64,000 bases of DNA from Polytrichum commune (taxonomy: Eukaryota > Streptophyta > Polytrichopsida > Polytrichales > Polytrichaceae): contig OX485808.1 in the NCBI GenBank assembly GCA_950295325.1, positions 12,526,501 to 12,590,500 of the forward strand. The letters run 5' to 3'. Every line of letters begins with the position of its first letter. The first letter of the stretch is position 1. The position numbers and the translations under genes are program-made. The notes under the pieces were generated by a model that did not search any database, was not told the DNA's origin, and worked only from the letters and a program-made list of their open reading frames with translations. This document shows positions 22,787-35,044 of the stretch, one piece after another.

Positions 22787-23689
22787 ACACACACTCTTGA
22801 GAGTCAAAACTCTTGTTTGTATAAATATAAAAGTCTCACACAAGTTCCATTCCAAAAATTGTACACTCTAGCCCCTAAATGCTCAAGCCTTCACATTCGA
22901 TTTCTGGGCAAGGGCAACACTAGTGCTTCAAATTTCAATCATGTATTAAAAAAAAAAAAAACCTCAATTTTTCTTGAAATTCCAACCATATGTATGTGAA
23001 CTAGACTAACATATATTCCTGCTATGAAAATTTGAAGTCAATTGGACGACATTTACTAGGTCAGGTTGACATGTGAACAAGGCCTTCATCAAGGGGGCAA
23101 CTACTAGAGAAAACTTGTTTCATGACCATTTCGGTCAAGCCAGAAATGCTTGATAGCTAGAAATCTTGCCACTGTATATTCTATGGTTGACAAATGAACT
23201 ACTCTGGAAAAAAAATTGGGTTTTTTTCATGAAATTTAGACGAAGTCCATCACCCTTGAAGTTGAAGGGTCACATGAGGACATTTTGGGATATTCACTCT
23301 TGACTGGGAGTATGCAACATGTGCACTAAAAACTTTCCAAATCTATTTAGTCAAGTCGTGCACAACGGCCACCGTGTCCTGGGGGCGGGGGGGGACCCCA
23401 CTCAAATTGGGCATCTATATGCGAAAGATATTGGCTCATAATTTGGCTCCTAGATTTGGGTAGTTCATGGGACCGCCTCCTAGAACAAGCAATTCCAAAC
23501 TAACAAAAATCTTACATGCTTGGAGTATGAGGTTTTTATATCTTATTTTAGCCCATGAGGTAGTGGGCACTGCCCTACACCAACAAATAATTTCCATCCA
23601 CATAGATCGCCACCTAGTGGGTCCCAAACCCATTAGTATATTAGGTGGCGACCCATTTGGTTGCATGAGCATTTAAGGGCTAAACTATG
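22787..23689. other. 3' flank of the RING-CH/AlgH gene, no gene seen
   Basis: Contains A-rich and T-rich tracts and a G-run near 23381-23394. No protein-like frame, RNA gene or element terminus was found. Confidence 0.5.
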
Positions 23690-24015
23690 TAATATCACAC
23701 TTGTGGCATCCAAAGTGCATGTGATGTTAAGGAGGTTTGTAGTTTTAACATGGATGCAAGATAAAAGATAATATCTTGTAGCATGTGACATTATGGAATA
23801 ACACAAAGACAACATTGCAATAATGACAATATAATACATGCGAGCATGTGGTTTAAAATCTTTGGTGGTTTACTTTGATGTCAAAACCCGTGATATATGG
23901 GAGGAAAATGTGACAATAAGGAATGAGACGTAAATTGAGAACATCCTTTCCTACGGTTTTGGGATATAAGAGAAGAAGTGACATTAAAGAGGTTGATGTG
24001 AACGGTTTAGAGTGT
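23690..24015. repeat. dispersed repeat copy 2
   Basis: Matches 19404-19750 almost throughout, for example TTATGGAATAACACAAAGAC and AACATTGCAATAATGACAAT, with scattered indels. Intergenic. Confidence 0.8.
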
Positions 24016-24137
24016 ATCCATTTCTTATCCCTATAGTTGAGTTTCAAGGTAATTGATACCTCTAGAGGTTTCTAGAAAACATTGATCAATAATCAAGTGA
24101 TCCTGAGTGGGCATGAACCATGTAGAATTATGCACTA

Positions 24138-24711
24138 CAGTGAAACTTGTTAGATTGAACAACTCCTCTGAATGAACACCTCCTTACTTTGAACGGTTTG
24201 TGGACGTAAACTCAACTTTGCCATACAAATGCACCTCCTCTAAATAGACACCCCCAACCTTGAACATTGAACGTTTTTTTTAACACTCCTCTCAAAATTT
24301 CCTTGTGAACTGCGTCCCAAAATAGAACAGCCTCCAGTTCCCAGAATAGTGCACCTTCGGCACTCTACCATGGCATGCAGCGAGATGGAACAATCATAAC
24401 TACAGACACTTGAGATTCGCCCCCCTCGCGAGCGCGTGTGTTTATGTGTGTGTGTGCGCTTTAATTGAACATTGACCGGAAAAAACATACGCTAAGAAGA
24501 CCTTGGCCCAATAGGCCGACGCATTACAAGACTTGTCCAATGGCATGGCTATGAGAGCTATGGAGAAATCAAAGAGTGTGACACTTCATGAGTTCTTCCA
24601 AAAGAAGCAATAAAAGATGACTTCTTAAGTGTCCCTCTTAGATTGAACACATGCCTACATTGAACAATATGGCCGATCCCCAAGGGTGTTCAATGTAAGC
24701 AGGTTTCATTG
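24138..24711 (+). mobile_element. pogo/Tigger-like DNA transposon relic
   Basis: 574 bp bounded by TA on both sides (24136-24137 and 24712-24713). The left end is CAGTGAAACTTGTTAGATTG and the right, reverse-complemented, CAATGAAACCTGCTTACATT. Near the right end a frame reads MEKSKSVTLHEFFQKKQ then stop (24560-24613), resembling the ...ITDFF tail of pogo/Jerky-type transposases. Most of the transposase is missing, so this is an internally deleted copy. Confidence 0.7.
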
Positions 24712-24713
24712 TA

Positions 24714-25374
24714 TAAGCAAGAGGATTTAGTATTATATATGGTTTACCAAGTTTCATGTAGTGATGCCTTGTTAAAGTAAGGTCAAGGCATCCATAGTCA
24801 ACCATGTCCATCTAACCGTTCACTAGGGTCACGTAATGCCAACATGGATGAGATCTATATTTTTTAGGCAAACGGAGTTAAGGTTTATGTGGTGGAGGCT
24901 TGTGATTGATTACCTTCATAAGAGTTTTGATAACTGTCATAGCCAAGCATTAGAATTTGGATGAGTGGTTATCGTTAACCTATAAATTGACTATGTGTTA
25001 CCCTAACTTTATCATTTCAAATTTGTAGCAATGTCCATATTCATGGATAAAAAAATTAGTTAATTTTATTTTGCATTCTCCTCAGAACTTTTTTCTCTTC
25101 GCAAGAAAAAAATGCCCTACTATTAATCCTCTTAAATAGATGCAAACTCTATTAATTTATTGGTTATAGGTGCCTCAACCTTAATGCCAATCTTCTCCAT
25201 GTCTCAACATAACCAAGACATGTCCATGAACATGTTTCTTCACATTGGCGATAAATGCTCCTCCTTTGGAACACTTGGTTTTTCATGTTCATACGAATCA
25301 ATTGGCTTGGGGGATCTTATCTTATAAGGTAAGCATGCCTCAATTGATTACTCTATCTTAAACCGAAGCCCGAT
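24714..25374. other. AT-rich spacer, no gene seen
   Basis: No protein-like frame or repeat terminus recognised. Confidence 0.5.
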
Positions 25375-26110
25375 GGACACATGTATTTGGGTGGTGCGTG
25401 GTTGGGTGTAAAGATAGATAGATATAACGGACAATGGTGCGTCATTGGGTGTAAATCTAATAACGGACACCAAAAACACATGTTCAAAAGAGGTTAGACT
25501 ACGTGCTCAAAATATGCTAACCATTCTAAAATCAATAGAATAGATATTCCTATGAGCTCCAAAAATGATGAGGAAAATGGCTAGGGGTACGATTTGCATT
25601 TGCTAAGAATCTCACACTACTTGCGTCTTTCATATCCTATGAGAAGTGGGCATAGAGCACGTTCTCTCGTATAATGTTCCTCTCCATAATTGATGGGCTT
25701 TTCAGATTCGTACCATACTCTCCTTTTAAGATGAAATATTTCTTTAAGGCATGTGGGTGCTAGTTGGTTTGTTTTTCTTGTTCTCCAACTTCTACTGATT
25801 AGACTTACACAACAAAATGAGTGTTACCTTAGCAAATCTATGATGAACTTTTGCAAAAGCTAGATTGAAAATCGGAACTCTCTTGATTTAGTTATGATTT
25901 TCAGAAGTGCATGTTGATTGATTTCTTAACTAGATACATAGGTCCTCCCAATTATATTCATTATTGAGTGTAGAGTAGTTATTAATATTTGAAGACGTAG
26001 TCCAATCTCTTTTGAACATGTGTCTTTATGATGTTTGCTCTTTAATCCTCACCAAACCACATACCAAACCACATACCAATCAAATCCAAGGTTCCAATTA
26101 AGGGAACGAG
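25375..26110. repeat. dispersed repeat family B, two copies head to head
   Basis: 25375-25560 (plus) and about 25745-26110 (minus) are diverged copies of the same unit, which is also complete at 53485-53830 (plus). Landmarks are TTTGATTGGT(G/A)TGTGGTTTG, GTAGAAGTTGGAGAAC and AAGAAATCAA(T/C)CAACATGCA in the element's own orientation. Non-coding. Confidence 0.7.
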
Positions 26111-26382
26111 CCACTTAAGACCCATCTACCTTATGGTGGATGAAAACTCTTCTAACGAAAGTAACTCTCCAATGTCAACTCTGAGAAGAGAGTTGGTGCA
26201 CTTGTTTAAATGTCAAAGGATCATTTCTTCTTGTTGGGAAGCCTTCAAAAATGGCAATTTCTTATGAGTTTACAAAATTTCCTACTTTCCTATATCCCTG
26301 ATTGACCTCTCATCTGCTCATCGACTCGTGCACTTCCGCATCGTTCTTCGTGAGTAACAGATTATCTACCTCAATGCCGTAA

Positions 26383-26733
26383 GTGGAAATATTGGAAGCA
26401 ATTTCATGTACTTTGGATTTCATTTGGGGACGTCTGCGCACTCTTATTGTGAGAGATCAGGCTGAAATCCTAATCCTAATTCCTCCGAGCCAGAGGTTTC
26501 CTAGTTTCCTGAAGCCTTGGTTTACACTCTCCTGCTCAAGTCCTAATTTGTGGCGTCGTTCTCCTGGAAATGTGGTGCAAAATTTTCTACATGGACAATG
26601 TAGTTCAAAAAATATTTGGAGTGATCCATCAAGCCTTGCTGAGTTGAGTTGTAGTTCAGCTTCTCACAATTTTCTGAGAGTGCCTGCCAAAACCCTAAAC
26701 CCCAATGTTATGTGCCGATTGAATAATATGTGA
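26383..26733 (+). other. open frame of 116 codons, probably not a gene
   Basis: The frame lacks any recognised motif and ends in a stretch resembling CCCTAAACCC. It may be a first exon or chance. No neighbouring exon could be paired with it. Confidence 0.15.
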
Positions 26734-26842
26734 TGACGAATTCTGTTGTAGAATCTGGTTTCGGGCGGCTGCATCGACCAAGGACTCGCACACGCTAGGC
26801 GACTGCATGGAGAGTTCGTAATATTTTGCTGATTTTGAGTAG

Positions 26843-26895
26843 AAGTTTAAGACACCTAAGGCCGGAGTAGTACTCGGATGGGTGGCCTTCCTATC
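26843..26895 (+). pseudogene. 5S rRNA-like fragment
   Basis: AAGTTTAAGACACCTAAGG followed by GGAGTAGTACTCGGATGGGT and a GCCTTCCT-like end aligns with the 3' half of plant 5S rRNA (AGTTAAGCGTGCTTGGGC, GAGAGTAGTACTAGGATGGG, TGACCTCCT). The 5' half is absent or unrecognisable, so it is a fragment, perhaps a 5S-derived SINE head. Confidence 0.6.
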
Positions 26896-27194
26896 ACTTG
26901 ATCACCCATGGTCCACCCAAATCACAGGGCTTACCCCTTCGGATGAATCGGGTGATTCGCGCAAGCTGGTTATTGTTCACGCCTGTTCAAGGTGTTCACC
27001 TTTCAAAGGAGAAAGAGTCTTCAAGGAGCCTCTAATTATCATGATGCCTGTTTTCGGATTACATCTAGACTTTAGACCAATTCGAAGATGAAGCAACACC
27101 ATAATCCACGTCGGTGGCAAGCAACAATCGGTTGCACCTCTTCACTTCTTCTCTTCTCCTTCGGTTTCCTTACGTCGATTTCGCAAGATTTTTC

Positions 27195-30100
27195 TCACAC
27201 TTTTGGAGGCTCTCGACCTTTGATGATGCGCTGAATGGTGTCCTTGATTGGCATATACGAGTCCGCATATCCCATTCCATGGCACCCAAGGGCTTGCACC
27301 TCCCAGCGTGTCAACAAGGCGGGGCTCCGGTACATCCGGCACATGATGACCGAGGTGTGGTTCATCAGGGTTTTGTCTTCGAGCGTATACTCACAGAGCT
27401 CCGTTCCGGTGGCTTCGTCTTTCAGCTGCACAAAAGGGAGCCTGAAATCGGACAGCTTCACACCACGCCACCCACTCATCGTGAAGTAGAGCTCCTGAAC
27501 CGCCATAGGAATATCTGCAAGGAGCCAAAGCGTTAATTAGCCAGTGTGTCCCTTTAATCTGTTGATAAGTTTGTAATAATGCACTTCACAAGTTCAGTAC
27601 ATAGTTCTTAAAGTAGGTCAACCTTAGGGCTGGGTTGGAGTCAATTAGAAAAGAGGGAATGATTATAAATAATACCTGCGAAGCTGATAGTTATTGTGTG
27701 CGTCCCTTGGTTGATATTGTAGTCTATCACATCGCCGGAGTGCCGCACAGCCCCATTCACACCAACCCTACGCGAATAATCCACCACCTCCAGAAACTCT
27801 CCACCGAATCCATACACCAAGCACGAAGCATCGAGGAATTTCGTCCCGACTCCGACCCATCGCCAAGTTTCAAGCATCTTCGCTCTTCTCATGTTCACCG
27901 GCGCGCTATACGACTCCCCCTTCAACAGGATCTTGGACACTCCCCGATTCTGGATGTTCTCAAACCTCGTGGTCCGGGTGTGGTAGCCTTTTCTCAGAGA
28001 GTTTCTCCAGCACTGCCCTAGCCAGCTTGTAAGATACTCCTTACTCGGCGTCTGCATTCCCATGACGGTGAAGAAGAATCCCCAATCGTATCCAACATTG
28101 ATCACCTTCTTGATGAACTCCTGGATCCGTTTCTTCATGTATAAGGATGGCATCCCATAGAGCGCGTCATAACCGGTCACCACTTTCTTCAATGAAACAC
28201 CATTAGGTCTTGCGAGTAAATGCAAGAATCCAGCATGAAACATGTTAAGTCGGAGTGCAACTCGGCTTCCCTCCCAAGCAGATCGTAAGAGCACTTCATC
28301 GACATAGTGATCTTTTCTATCTGTGCTGTATCCTGCCTTTTTGAAGTTCGTCACAATCGAAGGATCATGTTTACAGATCCACATGACTGTGCGGTCGAAA
28401 ACCTCACTCGTGAGTGGCCGGACTATCTCCTTCCAAGCTGTTGCGGGAGAGACGCAAACGCTTAACCTTGCCATCATCCTTCCAAGGTCCGGACACTCGT
28501 CTTTCGTTTGAAATCTTGAAGAGTTTCTGAACCGAATGACATCCTGTTCTGCCTTCTCGTGAAGATTGTATTTCTCACAAAGCGCTAGGAACAGACGGTG
28601 CATCAGGCAGTATCCTTCGATGGCTCTCTCGCTTGCTTGCAATCCTTTGTCGCATAGAAGCACCACCATGGTGTTCAGCACCTTAGGCATAACTTCCAGT
28701 GCCATGTCGGGATGGAATGGTGATGCGGGAGAGTATGATTTGCGGAGGAACGGGCAGAGCTTTGCGATTGTAGCTTGAATGAGCGGCAGAGCACGTTCGA
28801 AGTGCTCCGGAGTGATGTAAAGAGGTAGGAGCAGATTGAAAGTTTGGTTGTCAGCGGTGTTGCGTACTCCATGGCCGTAAGCATCTCGAGACATGATGTC
28901 GAGGTGGACTTGAATGTAGTCCACGTCTCGTGTGCGGGGGTTAATGGTGTAGGAGATTGGAAATCCTAGGATATCCTCCTCGTGTGTGCACTTGGTGTAG
29001 AAACAGTGTAAGCTCTCGATGATGTTGCCCTTCTCGAGAATGAACACGTGCTTCCAATCCTGCATGGATGCAGCGCTGAGATTCGAGGCTGGGAAGTGTC
29101 TCCGTAGTAAAGATTTCCACAAATATCCATCTTCGCTGGCTGCCTTTAGCCCTCTGCATGTCGAAGACATGGAGCTCAGATCCTGTGTTGACAACATGCA
29201 CATAATGGTTGTCAGTGGCTCCGGCGGGAGCAACCCGAACGCTCCCATGGCTTCCTCCATGGTGACCTTTTTTGTTTCCTCCAATTGGATTTGAAGAAAT
29301 AATCCAGAAATGAAGCTGATCCGAGGTTTGGTTGGATTTGGATGCTTTCTGTACTTTCCTGCAGCACTCGTCACATTCGGATGAGCGCTGGACGTTTTCC
29401 TCTTCTTCGAGGTTACAGTTTGCCATCCACGTTCCTCTTCCTCCTCGAGCAGATCCACAGCAGAGTCCTTGACGACATTGGATGTGTCCTGCTCATGATG
29501 TGATTTCTCTGCTGCAACTGAATGCAGTAATCGATGTGGAGCGGAGATCAACTTTTTCTGCCGGTTTGTTAAGGTAACCTCAATCTCATCCTGTGTCAAG
29601 AACATTGGGAAGGGTTTGGTACCGGTGTGTGCACATCCTTCACACGAAAAGCTCCTTGACCTCTCAATAGCAAGATGCATCGGCACCTTCTCAACGTCGT
29701 AGAGCAGATCCTCCTGAAGGAGGAACGTTTGCAGCTGGAGCAGGACACTTTGCACACTGTAAGCACTGCTCCAGCCTTTGTAAGCTGGGGTGCAGTGCCA
29801 CAACGATACTTCCCACAGAACTTGAGCTCCACTTTCCGCAGCCTGCACAAATCAAAGAGGTTAATGTTGTTGCTTCAATTTTTTCATCAAAATGTGCATT
29901 CAATTTTTAATGTCTGCAATTATATGACAACGTGGATCATCCCCACTGGTTGACAATGCATATCTGTTGAGGGAATTTAACGGGGCTGTATACTAATCTG
30001 CATGTGATCGAAGATTCCACTGATCAAAATTATATTTCCTGAGAGGTTTACAAATCAAAGATGTTCATGTCGTTAATTCAATTCTTGCATCAATTTGTGC

Positions 30101-30714
30101 GTTCAAGTCTGCAAAGATATGAACAACGTGGATCCTCACCGGTTGACAATCACCATGCATATCTGTAAAGGGATTTTAACCAGGTTGTTTACTAATCTGC
30201 ATGTGTTCGCAGAGTATACTCATTAAATTTCATGGGAGGGTTACAAATCAAAGATGTACATGTTGTTGCTTCCATTTTTGCATCAAACTACTATGGATTG
30301 TCTGCAAAAATGTGAACAACGTAGATCCGTACCGGTTGACAATCACCATGCATATAGGTGATGAGGAATTGACAGGGATGCGAGTTGCATGTGATCGAAG
30401 AGTGTAAGTACTGATCAAATTACCTGGGAGGGTTGTTGAAGCGCAACATTGGGGTGAGGCAGAGGTGTGCAGAGGTACACTTTGGGACCGTCGGTGGGAA
30501 AGGAGGAAGGAAACTGCAGAATGAGATGAAAGACTGCTCTGCTGAAAGGGTTGCTCGCCTCCACCATCTCGTCATCTTCCGAGGTTCGGATATTTACATG
30601 CCACACAAAGAGATTGAACTCCTCCGGTTCCCCAACCACATTGACAAGAGGACATTTTTTGACCTCTTGCAGGTCCTTGAGGAGTCGCCGAACTGCCAAG
30701 GCTTGTGCCGCCAT
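27195..30714 (-). CDS. E2-like (UBC) domain fused to F-box protein, three exons
   Basis: Exons 30714-30424, 29842-27676 and 27514-27195 join in phase to 925 aa. Residues 1 to about 140 follow the ubiquitin-conjugating fold: RRLLKDLQEV, FNLFVWHVNI, FPSSFPTDGPKVYLCTPLPHPN, then GWSSAYSVQSVLLQLQTFL. At the active-site position (GxICLxxL in E2s) it reads WEVSLWHC: serine at residue 110, with a cysteine four residues on at 114. It may therefore be a non-catalytic E2 variant. A CEGCAHTG motif follows (164-171). After an acidic/basic linker comes an F-box at about 298-347 (FGLLPPEPLTTIMCML...STCRGLKAAS), which would bind SKP1. The remaining 570 residues are not a repeat domain I recognise. I recall related UBC plus F-box proteins in fungi and oomycetes. 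The start ATG (30714) gives the expected E2 N-terminus. Confidence 0.8.
29843..30423. repeat. intron 1 of the UBC-F-box gene, built of three tandem units
   Basis: ACAAATCAAAG recurs at 29847, 30050 and 30243 (periods 203 and 193 bp), and CGGTTGACAATCACCATGCAT occurs in two units. On the minus strand the junctions between units pair exon-edge-like AACCCTCCCA or AACCTCTCAG with acceptor-side CTTTGATTTGT. This suggests that an ancestral intron of about 190 bp, with some exon edge, was copied twice. Confidence 0.75.
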
Positions 30715-33382
30715 GGTGGTTATTCAGGTGCTTGCAAAAGACCCCTCCGTAAAGAAAATCCTTGGTAGGAAATTCCGGGTTAGCCTCCCAAATCCACCGA
30801 AACTCAAACCGTCCGAATCTCGGTCCCCCTGTGATAACCAACTTCAACTTCAGAATCGCCTTCAAAAACCTCCGAGGGATCAAAGCATGTGAATTCGGTA
30901 TAAAGGAAAATTCTTCCTGACAATCAAAAACTGGTACTCTACATCAAAAATCCACTGCTGAAAACTTCAACATACCATGGTGCAAATTCTTAATCCCTCA
31001 TCACTTGTTGCACTTGAGAAATTCACGCTAGACGATCGTTATCCACTACCGACAATTTAATCTGCCGAATCTCTCCAACTCCTTGAACTATGAAATCCAG
31101 TTCACAAACCTGAGAAAACTTGGTTAAAGTGGCTGGAGCTGAGTAACAGATTGCATAAATGTTGGAGAAGACCCAAAGAGACGAATCGCTCCACCTCCCC
31201 AGGATCTCTCCAACACTCAAATCCAGCTGCTCCGCATCAATGGACAGCTTGAAGAAACAAACTCCCAAGGAATGGATACTAATCAAGTTATGCAACTGGT
31301 CGAACAATGGATCAAGATGACATTGTTGTTGTTGTTGAAATTGTTGGATAATTAGGTAAGTATATATTGAGAAAGATGTCTTGGTTGGCAAGCAATATTG
31401 ACTCTGGGCCACTAAAATTAGACTGCTAGATTGATTGCTGCACTTGATCTTGAGTTACCGATCCCATTGTTACCGACAGCTGATGCTATGGGCCGTGAGT
31501 GCCAAGCAACCACTATCTAAACACCAGTTTTATTCAAACATATGGGACTTGTGAGTGCAAAATTGTTCAATATGCTCTTTAAAACCAGTCTTTTGAGTAT
31601 TATTCTAAGGATTAAAGGCTCCAATTTTATCAAAAGTCTCTGAAGAGACAAGGATTAAAGGCTCCACAATGTTCCACCCAACTGTTGACCACAATATATG
31701 ATTTAGGTAGTGGAAAACCAAGAATGAATAAATTGGTATATATATTTAGAATTATGATAGGTTGTTCGAATATTATTATAGAACATACATGACTTTGCTA
31801 GGTGAAATATTACATTTTCAATATTATAGTTATATCACTACGTAACGTTGAATAGTAACACACACTATCAATGTAGCAACATCATCATTGTTTTTCATCA
31901 TATAATTTTTTTTAACATTTCACTTTAAATTAAAAATATACTAATTGATCCGACCCCTCCAGTATGATTCGAGGATGGGCCATTTCTATTGCCTTGCTAA
32001 CTCTTGGCATTTGCCGTCCCAACCCATGTGCAATTTATCTCCTTGTCTTTCTATCCTTGTACCTTCGCCTATAATACCACAACTACTAAAAAAATGCGAA
32101 GAACAAGCACATTCTCACCCTAGTGTTGAAATCTAGGTTTTAAAATGCATGTGTATAGAACATGTCCAGAACAATGCTTGAAACTGTAATGATTGAGCAC
32201 TTCGGAGTTCTTCATAAAGTGCATAAGCCATCTCCAACTTTAGGACGTGAATGGAATTAATACAATGGCCCATTGCTTGGGAATGAAGATAGCCAAAAAG
32301 TCAATGCTCAACACTTGCTCAACACTTGCTCAACACTAACCGCTTTAGACATGTGCCTATGCAACCACTCAAGAAGATCACACAGTGTATGCTCTTTAAA
32401 AATTCACCACAATTTGAGATTATGTAGGCTCATTCTTATGGCATTGAATTCGTACCCATTTGCCCGTCTTTTTTTTAATTAATTTGTATTTATTGCACAT
32501 TAGAAGAGCCCAAACTTCTTGGAGGTAACTATTATAGGCTTGTCTTCCTTATACACTAGCACCTAATTTACCTTACCCAAAATGTAGGCTTACTGTAGAC
32601 TTTGGATGAATGGGATTTCATGCTTTCTTAAACGTAAAGGTACGCAACTCTAATTTGGGCACATCCAATTCCACAAACATCGTTGATCGCTTGAATTGCT
32701 CCGGAATTGTCTCATCCTATCATCAGTGTTTAATCACAAGGACTGTCGTTTCAATTTCCAATTTGGAGTTGAGATTCAAAAGTTATAGGAGATCATTGTG
32801 AAGATTCTCTTTCTTTATTAGTACACATAAGTTTGACCCTTCCAAGTGTGTCAACAATTGAACGTAGAAAGGTGTGATTATTTTGAGCACATAGATGGTC
32901 CAATCTAATCATAGCACGTGTCTTTTAAATATTTGTTCTTAATCACAAGCCTTATCATATACCCTTCAAATATAGGTGTCCAATTTAGAATAGTGGTCAA
33001 AAAAGTAAAATTAAAAAGAAACGTTGATGTCCATGCACCAATGTGAATGTGAGCCCATTCCTTATTATGATCATGGGTAACACAACCATGATGGATGATG
33101 AGGTGTATTGCCTTCCTTTCGGAACGTAGGCTCCACAATGGCGACACTATTAGGGGTCACATATCTTAGCTCATGCTCAAGTGGATGTTTAGTCCTCTTT
33201 TGAGATAGTAATGTTTCAACCGATTTTGGATTTGTATCACAATCTTTCTATATAAATTGTGTACGAATAATGAAGATTCTACCAAGTTCTGAAGATAATA
33301 AGGTATGAATACACTAAGCCTATTATATATTTTCCCATCAATAGGGTCTATATATGATGATTCCAAGACATTCAAGCCGAGA
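30715..33382. other. 5' flank of the UBC-F-box gene and AT-rich spacer
   Basis: The near side should hold the promoter. Minus-strand frames at 31023-31412 and 30572-30883 look partly protein-like (for example LGRWSDSSLWVFSNIYAICY) but match nothing I know and have no clear splice partners; 5' UTR exons are possible. From 31440 on it is AT-rich with no gene seen. Confidence 0.35.
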
Positions 33383-33510
33383 GGGCTCTATTGTGACATA
33401 CAAGCATACCTCTCATCTATCCAACATAATAATTTGACCCCCTATAGGTTTGTGGCCATTTTTTCTCAAACAATTTCGACTAGACTAAATCGGGGCCTTT
33501 GAAACTCATT
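33383..33510 (-). repeat. dispersed repeat family A, copy 2 (inverted)
   Basis: Reverse complement of the family A unit: ACCTCTCATCTATCCAACAT and CCTATAGGTTTGT. A short end piece (AATGAGAGGTACTCGTATGC) recurs near 33579. Confidence 0.6.
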
Positions 33511-35044
33511 CCAATTTCAAGTAAACTAAATTTGTAAGTATCCTCTACACTAATACTATTTCAAGGCTTTGTATTAGATAAATGAGAGGTACTCGTATGC
33601 AGTAAGTCCCTCTTACCCGCATTCACACCCACTTAAAATTGCCCTAATATCAAAACGATCAAAAGGATCATAAGGACTCGGGTATAAGTTGCAATGGTCA
33701 TCTCGTATTGTAATATCCACACACTTAATACCAGAGCACCGTTTCCATGGATTTCAATTCCTGCTGCAATATGCATACAATTTCGAGGTGAACATGGCGT
33801 TCTTCCTCTGTATCTCTTGTGTTTGGTTTTAAGTGAAGTACGCGTTGAGATTTTTGTCTCCACTTCTCCAAAAATAGTGGAAAGTATTCACCTTTGATAG
33901 TTGTTGTGAGGCACTCTTCGTCGAGCTCTCTGCTGTTTTCTGTGATTAAGGACTCATGAAGAACGCCCCACTGGACTTGACATAAGAAAATTCTCTAGTC
34001 TACGCTTCTTCAAGAAGCTCAACTCATTCTTGGTAAAACGATGTGTTTTAAACACTGCATCAATGCTTAAGAAAAAAAGGTTTTGTAGCCTGGTACATGA
34101 CACCGCCATGCATGAGATCCATTTTGAAGTGTGCCTCTCATGCTTCCTGGCTCTCCCTCTCTCTCTCTCTGCTCTATTCAAGATCAATTGCCACAACTGT
34201 TGCTTGCACATTCTTGGATAGAACCCCAAATCCTCAGTATTGTACTCAGTATTGTACGTGACTGTGGAAAAATGCGTAATGCATGATTGTTGATGCATAA
34301 TGGTCTTCAACAACTCCTCCTCGATCCTCTTCACAATCCTCGCCATGCTGGCTGATTCATCCATGGTGTGGTGGTTACATTCACCTTCCTAAATGTATCA
34401 TGTTGGGTCCCTGCCCCAACCTTGGCTACAATTACGGAGCAAAGATTTTCTGAAATGTGGAGGCCATGCGAGCAAAAGAAGTGGTGGCAAAACAGAAAGA
34501 CGCGGCGACCGAAGCCAGATGGGCCACCGTCAACATAGGCATTGTGCATAAGTAGGCTTAGTTTAGATCGTACTATCCAATAATGGTTATGTAGCGCTTG
34601 TTTGCTACTTAGTTTTTTGACCCTACCTTGTAATGTTTATTTCCCGTAATATGAATATCTTCTTTCTCGTCCAATGTTGTCTTATGTTTGGGTTGTCCTA
34701 CCAAAACCATCCTAGTAGGAGTTCTTTGTCAAGTTATGCCTTCATTTGTGCATGGATTGATGTAGATCACCACTTTTGAATGTTCGCATGTTTGAGTTTT
34801 ACACACCTTTCCCTAATATTTATATGACAATTTAATGTTCTTATATATGTAAATGTCTCAAAATGCCAGATTAAGTCTCAACTTACCTAATATACTAATG
34901 ATGTATATTAAAGTAACGTTGCAATATTATAGGAAACATTTGGGCCGTAACATTTCAAATATGATCATGCCGATAGCAAATGGATTGACATGGATTGCAT
35001 TATTCCTACTATGACCATGAGCTACATTTCTATCAACGAAGTAT
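33511..35044. other. AT-rich spacer, no gene seen
   Basis: Several frames of 60-136 codons occur but overlap each other on both strands, have no recognisable motifs and contain low-complexity tracts such as CTCTCTCTCT near 34157. Confidence 0.45.

Noticed and set aside
23381-23394. G-run as a possible G-quadruplex
   Set aside because: Single homopolymer stretch without four spaced G-tracts.
31023-31412. 129-codon minus-strand frame upstream of the UBC-F-box gene
   Set aside because: Partly protein-like but no family, no splice partner and a poly-Gln tract from a GTT microsatellite; left as spacer.
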